12,937 nucleotides of DNA, from positions 1 to 12,937 of the forward strand of contig JAEWOJ010000078.1 of the NCBI GenBank assembly GCA_023399815.1, given 5' to 3'. The position numbers and the translations under genes are program-made. A model generated the notes under the pieces. The model was not told where the DNA came from. It saw only the letters and a program-made list of their open reading frames with translations, and searched no databases. Each line of letters begins with the position of its first letter. The first letter of the stretch is position 1. This DNA comes from Pseudomonadota bacterium. GTDB lineage: Bacteria > Pseudomonadota > Gammaproteobacteria > Xanthomonadales > Xanthomonadaceae. This document shows positions 7,440 through 12,937 of the stretch, one piece after another.

Positions 7440-7458
7440 TCAAACACGAGGTAGTTGA

Positions 7459-8292
7459 ATGAAGCTCTGTGGATTCGAAGTCGGTCTGGACCAGCCGCTG
7501 TTCCTGATCGCCGGCCCGTGCGTGATCGAGTCGATGCAGCTGCAGCTCGACGTCGCCGGCAAGCTCAAGGAGATCACCGGCAGGCTGGGGATGAACTTCA
7601 TCTTCAAGTCCAGCTTCGACAAGGCCAACCGGACCTCCGGCACCAGCTTCCGCGGTCCCGGCATGGAGGAAGGGCTGAAGGTGCTGGCCGAGGTGAAGAA
7701 GCAGATCGGCGTGCCGGTGCTGACCGATGTGCACGAATACACGCCGATGGACGAGGTCGCCTCGGTCGTCGACGTGCTGCAGACCCCGGCCTTCCTGGTG
7801 CGCCAGACCGACTTCATCCGGAAGGTCTGCTCGGCCGGCAAGCCGGTGAACATCAAGAAAGGCCAGTTCCTGTCGCCGTGGGACATGAAGCCGGTCGTGG
7901 AGAAGGCCAAGGCCACCGGCAACAACGACATCATGGTCTGCGAGCGCGGCGCCAGCTTCGGCTACAACAACCTGGTCAGCGACATGCGCTCGCTGAGCGT
8001 GATGCGCGACACCGGCTGTCCGGTGGTGTTCGACGCCACCCATTCGGTGCAGCTGCCGGGCGGGCAGGGCGGCAGTTCCGGCGGCCAGCGCGAGTTCGTG
8101 CCGGTGTTGGCACGCGCGGCGGTGGCGGTCGGCGTGGCCGGCCTGTTCGCCGAGACCCACCCGGATCCGTCCAAGGCGCTGTCCGACGGTCCCAATGCGT
8201 GGCCGCTGGACAAGATGGAAGCGCTGCTGGAAACCCTGCTGGCGCTGGACTCGATCACCAAGAAGAACGGGTTCCTGGAGAGCACGCTCTGA
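7459..8292 (+). CDS. kdsA: 3-deoxy-8-phosphooctulonate synthase (KDO-8-phosphate synthase), metal-dependent type
   Basis: Condenses PEP with D-arabinose 5-phosphate to KDO 8-phosphate, the first committed step to the KDO sugar of lipopolysaccharide inner core, in the cytoplasm. The 277-residue TIM-barrel protein has the family motifs FKSSFDKANR at 49-58, RGPG at 65-68, VNIKKGQF at 130-137 and DATHSVQLPGG at 192-202. Residue 21 in AGPCVIES is Cys. E. coli KdsA (metal-independent) has Asn there, while the metal-dependent Aquifex enzyme has Cys. The other metal ligands His195, Glu232 and Asp243 are also present. The ATG at 7459 has GAGG seven bases upstream. The stop overlaps by one base a possible ATG of the next gene. 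Enolase, two genes on, supplies PEP. Confidence 0.97.
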   Translation: MKLCGFEVGLDQPLFLIAGPCVIESMQLQLDVAGKLKEITGRLGMNFIFKSSFDKANRTSGTSFRGPGMEEGLKVLAEVKKQIGVPVLTDVHEYTPMDEVASVVDVLQTPAFLVRQTDFIRKVCSAGKPVNIKKGQFLSPWDMKPVVEKAKATGNNDIMVCERGASFGYNNLVSDMRSLSVMRDTGCPVVFDATHSVQLPGGQGGSSGGQREFVPVLARAAVAVGVAGLFAETHPDPSKALSDGPNAWPLDKMEALLETLLALDSITKKNGFLESTL

Positions 8293-8327
8293 TGAGCGGG
8301 CGCGCGGGGCGGATGGGAGCTGCATGC

Positions 8328-8818
8328 ATGACGCGTGTTGTCCTTGCCGTGGCCTGCGTGTTGGCCGTGCCCGCGGGCAATGCCGGCGCATGTGTTACAG
8401 ACCCGCCGCTCAAGACTCCGGAGCCGCGCGAAGCTGCGCGTGCCGCCGATATCGTGGCCATCATCCATGTCGATCATGTCGAGCCCTTGACCGCGCAGGA
8501 GCAGGCCGAAACTGATCGCCTGTTCACGACGCCGGGCGCGGGGCCGTTCGTTCCTCCCGCTCCCTCGGTGCGTTTCACTGTGCGCCGTCTGCTCAAGGGA
8601 ACGATTGCGGACGATGCGCTAATCCGCAATGGCCCCACCAGCTGTGAGGTCACTCTGGCGGAGGGCCGGGATTACGTATTGTTCGCAATGAAACCAGCTG
8701 CACCGGGCGACCGGATCGTGCCGATGAATGGTACCTTTCGGTCGGAAAACACCTCTGGCTACGCCGCCAAACTGGCCGCCGTGGAATCCTCCCTCACCCA
8801 CCCCGCCCCGACCCGACC

Positions 8819-8822
<4 letters not shown>
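8328..8822 (+). CDS. Small exported protein with NTR/TIMP-like pattern, function unknown
   Basis: A 164-residue protein with a Sec signal peptide ending AGA before Cys22, so Cys would be the first mature residue. The mature part has a spaced pattern: Cys22; ADIVAIIHVDHVEP at 40-53; VRFTVRRLLKG at 81-91; Cys106 in PTSCEV; and EGRDYVLFA at 112-120. That resembles bacterial NTR/TIMP-like (OB-fold) domains, in which an N-terminal Cys is disulfide-bonded to the later Cys. This is recalled by eye and unconfirmed, and no function should be assumed. Start choice: ATG at 8328 has GGGAG eight bases upstream and opens directly on the signal peptide. In-frame ATGs at 8292 and 8313 would add 12 or 5 residues. 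It ends in an ATGA overlap with eno. Codons and base composition look less GC-rich than in the neighbours, suggesting later insertion between kdsA and eno. Confidence 0.72.
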
Positions 8823-10111
<1,289 letters not shown>

Positions 10112-10116
10112 CGCCG

Positions 10117-10473
10117 ATGCGCGACTGGCGCTGGCTGCTGCTGGTGCTCGCGGTACTGCTGGCGATGCTGCAGTACCGCTTCTGGTTCGGCCCGGGCAAC
10201 TCGGGTGAAGTGATGATGCTCGAGGCCCAGGTCGCCAACCAGAAGCGCGACAACGAAGGCCTGCAGCAGCGCAACGACGCGCTTGCTGCCGAGGTCAAGG
10301 ACCTGAAGGAAGGCGAGGCCGCCATCGAGGAGCGCGCGCGCAGCGAGCTGGGCATGATCAAGCCCGGCGAGAAGTTCTACCGCGTGGTCGAGGACGCGCC
10401 GGTCGCACGGCCGGGAGCGGCCGCGACGCAGGCGGACGCGCACGCCGCCGCGATGCAGGAGACCGTGCCATGA
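10117..10473 (+). CDS. ftsB: Cell division protein FtsB
   Basis: FtsB is a bitopic inner-membrane protein of the FtsQ-FtsB-FtsL divisome complex that activates septal peptidoglycan synthesis. The 118-residue protein has a very short cytoplasmic tail (MRDWR), one membrane helix at about 6-20, and then a periplasmic coiled coil from about 32 to 75 (heptad-like, rich in Ala/Leu/Glu/Gln/Lys). The conserved ERARSELGMIKPGEKFYRVV segment at 72-91 is the FtsQ-binding region. An Ala-rich tail of about 25 residues extends beyond the E. coli protein (103 residues) and looks disordered. Five bases separate it from eno and its stop overlaps the ispD start as ATGA, so it is probably co-transcribed with both. 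The eno-ftsB-ispD order differs from E. coli only by eno being adjacent. Confidence 0.93.
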   Translation: MRDWRWLLLVLAVLLAMLQYRFWFGPGNSGEVMMLEAQVANQKRDNEGLQQRNDALAAEVKDLKEGEAAIEERARSELGMIKPGEKFYRVVEDAPVARPGAAATQADAHAAAMQETVP

Positions 10474-11168
10474 CCACGCAGGTCTGGGCCGTGGTGCCGG
10501 CCGCCGGCCGCGGTACCCGCTTCGGCGGGCCGGTGCCCAAGCAATACCTGCTGGCGGCGGGCGAACCGCTGCTGGCGCATACGCTGGCGGCGCTGCTGTC
10601 GCATCCGGGCGTGGCCGGGGTGATGGTCGCCATCGCCGAGAACGATGCCGACTGGCCGGGGTGGAGCGATTTCGCCGGCAAGCCGCTGCTGACCTGCACC
10701 GGTGGCGATACCCGCGCCGGGTCCGTGCTGGCGGGCCTGCAGGCGCTGCCGGACAGCGTGCGCGCCGACGATTTCGTGCTGGTGCACGACGCCGCGCGCC
10801 CGAACCTGCCGGCGGGCGACCTGAGCCGCCTGCTGGAAGTGGGGCGCGCCGATCCGGTCGGCGCCATCCTCGCCGCGCCGGTGCGCGACACGCTCAAGCG
10901 TGCCGGCGACGACGGCGGCATCGACCGCACCGAGCCGCGCGAGCGCCTGTGGCGCGCGCTGACGCCGCAGCTGTTCCGCCGCCACCAGCTGACCCGCGCC
11001 CTGCTCGACGCGACCACTGCCGGCATCGACGTCACCGACGAGGCGATGGCGATGGAGCGCCAGGGCGCACGGCCACTGTTGGTCGAAGGCGACGAGTGCA
11101 ACTTCAAGGTCACCACGCCGGCCGACCTGGCCCGCTTCGAGTTCGAGCTGTCGCGCCGCGACGGCTGA
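10470..11168 (+). CDS. ispD: 2-C-methyl-D-erythritol 4-phosphate cytidylyltransferase
   Basis: Third step of the MEP isoprenoid pathway: joins CTP and MEP to give CDP-methylerythritol, releasing pyrophosphate. The 232-residue protein has the CTP-binding loop PAAGRGTRFGG at 10-20 with catalytic Arg17 and Lys24 (in PKQY), VHDAARP at 105-111 with Asp107, PVRDTLK at 137-143, WRALTPQLF at 161-169 and Lys213 in NFKVT. All of these are hallmark IspD positions. The length is typical. The ATG at 10470 overlaps the ftsB stop by four bases and has AGGAG (10457-10461) inside ftsB, eight bases upstream. ispF follows after a 54-base gap. The two enzymes are separate here, not fused as in some alphaproteobacteria. 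Confidence 0.97.
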   Translation: MTTQVWAVVPAAGRGTRFGGPVPKQYLLAAGEPLLAHTLAALLSHPGVAGVMVAIAENDADWPGWSDFAGKPLLTCTGGDTRAGSVLAGLQALPDSVRADDFVLVHDAARPNLPAGDLSRLLEVGRADPVGAILAAPVRDTLKRAGDDGGIDRTEPRERLWRALTPQLFRRHQLTRALLDATTAGIDVTDEAMAMERQGARPLLVEGDECNFKVTTPADLARFEFELSRRDG

Positions 11169-11222
11169 TTCCCCGTCTGGTACGAGAGTGCCGGGCCCGA
11201 CATGACAATCCGATCCGACGCC

Positions 11223-11723
11223 ATGAATGCTTCCGCTCCTTTTCCGCCCATCCGCATCGGCCAGGGTTACGACGTCCATGCCTTCGGCGAGGGCGACCAC
11301 GTCATGCTCGGCGGCGTGCGCGTGCCGCACCGCTGCGGCGTGCTGGCGCACAGCGATGGCGACGTGATCCTGCACGCGCTGTGCGATGCGATGCTGGGCG
11401 CGCTGGCGCTGGGCGACATCGGCCAGCACTTCCCGCCCGGCGACGCGCGCTGGAAGGGCGCGGACAGCAGCGATTTCGTCCGCCATTGCGACGGCCTGCT
11501 GCGCGCGCGCGGCTGGCAGGTGGGCAATGCCGACGTCACCGTTATCTGCGAGCGGCCCAAGATCGGCCCGCACGCGCTGGCGATGCGCGGGAAGGTGGCG
11601 CAGCTGTTGGGCGTGGAGCTGGACCGGGTCAGCATCAAGGCCACCACCAGCGAGAAGCTGGGCTTCACCGGCCGCGAGGAAGGCATCGCCGCGCAGGCGG
11701 TGGTGCTGCTGGTCGCCGCATGA
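11223..11723 (+). CDS. ispF: 2-C-methyl-D-erythritol 2,4-cyclodiphosphate synthase
   Basis: Fifth step of the MEP pathway: cyclises CDP-methylerythritol 2-phosphate to MEcPP with loss of CMP. From this start the protein has 166 residues, close to the usual 157-162. Zinc ligands are Asp17 and His19 in GYDVHAF and His51 in HSDGDVILHAL. The CDP-binding and catalytic C-terminal segment is KATTSEKLGFTGREEGI at 139-155. Start is uncertain: an in-frame ATG at 11202 would add seven residues (173 total). It has only a distant GAGAG, while the ATG at 11223 has no obvious Shine-Dalgarno but gives a length nearer the family. The gene follows ispD and is followed by a repeat pair beginning at its stop codon, before truD. 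Confidence 0.95.
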   Translation: MNASAPFPPIRIGQGYDVHAFGEGDHVMLGGVRVPHRCGVLAHSDGDVILHALCDAMLGALALGDIGQHFPPGDARWKGADSSDFVRHCDGLLRARGWQVGNADVTVICERPKIGPHALAMRGKVAQLLGVELDRVSIKATTSEKLGFTGREEGIAAQAVVLLVAA

Positions 11724-11812
11724 GGTAGTGCCGGCCGCTGGCCGGCAACTGCAAGAATGCCGAGCAGGATTGCCAGGAAATGCGAGGTTGCCGGCCAGCG
11801 GCCGGCACTACC
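11724..11812. repeat. SMAG-like (REP-type) inverted pair between ispF and truD
   Basis: Two perfect 26-base inverted copies (11724-11749 and 11787-11812) are separated by 37 bases. Each copy contains GTAG followed by an 8-bp palindromic stem TGCCGGCC/GGCCGGCA with a three-base GCT (or AGC) loop. A GTAG-type tetranucleotide beside a short hairpin, arranged as an inverted dimer, is the described layout of SMAG elements in Stenotrophomonas maltophilia. These are REP-like and thought to be mobilised by RAYT transposases. It begins directly after the ispF stop, so in RNA it would form a large 3' hairpin that could protect or end the ispF transcript. Family assignment is from memory. Confidence 0.85.
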
Positions 11813-11850
11813 GGTTCCCGGCTGGGCAGTGACACATCTACAGGAACGAC

Positions 11851-12891
11851 ATGAACAATTTTCCAGCGCTTCCCCTTGCCTATGGCGCGCCGGTGCTGCA
11901 TGCGCGGATGCGCAGCGTGCCGGAGGACTTCCAGGTCGATGAGCTGCCGGCCTTCGAGGCCAGTGGCGAGGGCGAGCATCTGCTGCTGGAGATCCGCAAG
12001 CGCGGCGCGAATACCGTGGCCGTCGCCAAGCTGCTGGCGCAATGGGCCGGCGTGCCGGAAATGGGCGTCAGCTACGCCGGGCAGAAGGACCGCCATGCGG
12101 TGACCACGCAGCGTTTCAGCGTGCACCTGCCCAAGCGCGTCGCACCCGACCTGGCGCTGCTGGAATCGGACGAAGTCCATGTGCTGTCCTCGACCTGGCA
12201 CAACCGCAAGCTGCAGCGCGGCGCGCTGGCCGGCAACCGCTTCACGCTGGCGCTGCGGCAGGTCGAAGGCGAGCGCGATGCCATCGCCGGACGCCTGCAG
12301 GCCATCGCCACGCGCGGCCTGCCCAACTGGTTTGGCGAGCAGCGCTTCGGCCGCGATGGCGGCAATGTACCGGCGGCCCTGCAGATGTTCGCCGGCCGCC
12401 GGGTGAGGAAGGACCAGCGCTCGATGCTGCTGTCGGCGGCGCGCTCGGCGCTGTTCAACCGCGTGCTGGCCGCGCGCGTGGAGCAGGGCAGCTGGGACAC
12501 CGCGCTGGAGGGCGAGGTGTGGATGCTGGATGGCAGCCGCTCGGTGTTCGGCCCCGAGCCGATGAACGATGCGCTGGCCGAGCGCCTGGCGCGCTTCGAC
12601 ATCCATCCCAGCGGGCCGTTGTGGGGCGCGGGCGAACTGCGCAGCGCCGGCGATGCGCTGGCGCTGGAACAGGCGGCGCTGGCCGACGAACAGGCGCTGG
12701 CCCTGCGCGCGGGCCTGGAACAGGCCGGCCTGAAGCAGGAACGTCGCGCGCTGCGGCTGCGCCCGGCCCTGATGCAGCACGCATGGCTGCAGGACGACGT
12801 GCTGGAACTGTCCTTCGCCCTGCCGCCGGGCTGCTATGCCACCGCGGTGCTGCACGAGCTGGGTGCCGTGACCGAGGCTCCGCGCGAATAG
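11851..12891 (+). CDS. truD: tRNA pseudouridine(13) synthase
   Basis: Isomerises uridine 13 of tRNA (notably tRNA-Glu) to pseudouridine. The 346-residue protein is the usual length for TruD (E. coli 349). It carries the family motif with catalytic Asp80 in AGQKDRHAVT (residues 76-85), preceded by the conserved PEDFQV at 24-29. The second signature NWFGEQRFG is at 159-167, with the TRUD insertion domain in the following region. The ATG at 11851 has AGGA five bases upstream. It is separated from ispF by the inverted repeat pair. In many gammaproteobacteria surE and pcm follow truD, but here the window ends 46 bases after the stop, so that cannot be seen. Confidence 0.96.
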   Translation: MNNFPALPLAYGAPVLHARMRSVPEDFQVDELPAFEASGEGEHLLLEIRKRGANTVAVAKLLAQWAGVPEMGVSYAGQKDRHAVTTQRFSVHLPKRVAPDLALLESDEVHVLSSTWHNRKLQRGALAGNRFTLALRQVEGERDAIAGRLQAIATRGLPNWFGEQRFGRDGGNVPAALQMFAGRRVRKDQRSMLLSAARSALFNRVLAARVEQGSWDTALEGEVWMLDGSRSVFGPEPMNDALAERLARFDIHPSGPLWGAGELRSAGDALALEQAALADEQALALRAGLEQAGLKQERRALRLRPALMQHAWLQDDVLELSFALPPGCYATAVLHELGAVTEAPRE

Positions 12892-12912
12892 CGGCGCATC
12901 GCCCTGCACTCC

Positions 12913-12937
12913 GTAGGAGCGGGGGGGGGGGGGGGCG
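12913..12937 (+). repeat. Start of a GTAGGAGC-type repeat running into a poly-G end
   Basis: GTAGGAGCG at 12913-12921 matches the opening of a common GTAG-headed intergenic palindrome in Stenotrophomonas and Pseudomonas (normally continuing as GC-mixed sequence). It is followed by 15 consecutive G (12921-12935) and CG to the end. The G run is unlike any other part of the window and probably reflects an assembly or base-calling artefact at a contig edge inside a repeat. Confidence 0.5.

Noticed and set aside
8388..8396. Lipobox at the signal peptide end of the NTR-like protein
   Set aside because: Cys22 is preceded by Ala-Gly-Ala without Leu or Ile/Val at -3, so ordinary signal peptidase I cleavage is more likely than lipoprotein processing.
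11665..12909. Leftward frame of 414 codons antisense to truD
   Set aside because: It runs across the SMAG-like repeat and the whole of truD in the mirrored frame. Composition is Gln/Arg/Ala-rich and protein-unlike.

Overview
This window is high-GC chromosomal DNA from a gammaproteobacterium of the Xanthomonadaceae, most likely Stenotrophomonas or a close relative. Two things point there. The gene order pyrG-kdsA-eno-ftsB-ispD-ispF-truD is the xanthomonad form of the gammaproteobacterial pyrG/eno and ftsB-ispD-ispF-truD neighbourhood. The ispF-truD gap carries a GTAG-headed palindromic repeat pair that resembles the SMAG elements described in S. maltophilia. The assignment comes from recalled family and repeat features, not from a database search.

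Left part (1-5076). A PiT-type phosphate permease reads right and is probably preceded by the last codons of a DUF47/PhoU-like gene. It converges on a leftward gene for a secreted S10-family serine carboxypeptidase, with a strong symmetrical terminator between them. A 340-bp gene-free stretch follows, holding a nested palindrome and a dispersed repeat. Then comes parE (topoisomerase IV subunit B), also leftward.

Middle (5077-5639). A small exported Ala/Lys/Glu-rich protein of unknown function is transcribed divergently from parE and ends at a textbook Rho-independent terminator. A plausible sigma70 promoter for pyrG follows.

Right part (5640-12891). A long rightward run encodes pyrG (CTP synthase), kdsA (KDO-8-phosphate synthase, metal-dependent type), a small exported protein with an NTR/TIMP-like pattern, eno (enolase), ftsB (divisome), ispD and ispF (MEP isoprenoid pathway) and truD (tRNA pseudouridine 13 synthase). 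Spacing is tight from kdsA to ispD, with overlaps at the unknown gene/eno and ftsB/ispD junctions. Metabolically, enolase makes the PEP that KdsA consumes. CTP synthase makes the CTP used by IspD and by later activation of KDO. The run therefore links central metabolism with lipopolysaccharide, isoprenoid/undecaprenyl and septum synthesis.

Most of the window is housekeeping DNA and I see no sign of a new multi-gene system. The items most worth a second look are the NTR/TIMP-like gene inserted between kdsA and eno, the three copies of a dispersed hairpin repeat, the SMAG-like inverted pair, and the abrupt poly-G end, which looks like a contig-end artefact inside another repeat.
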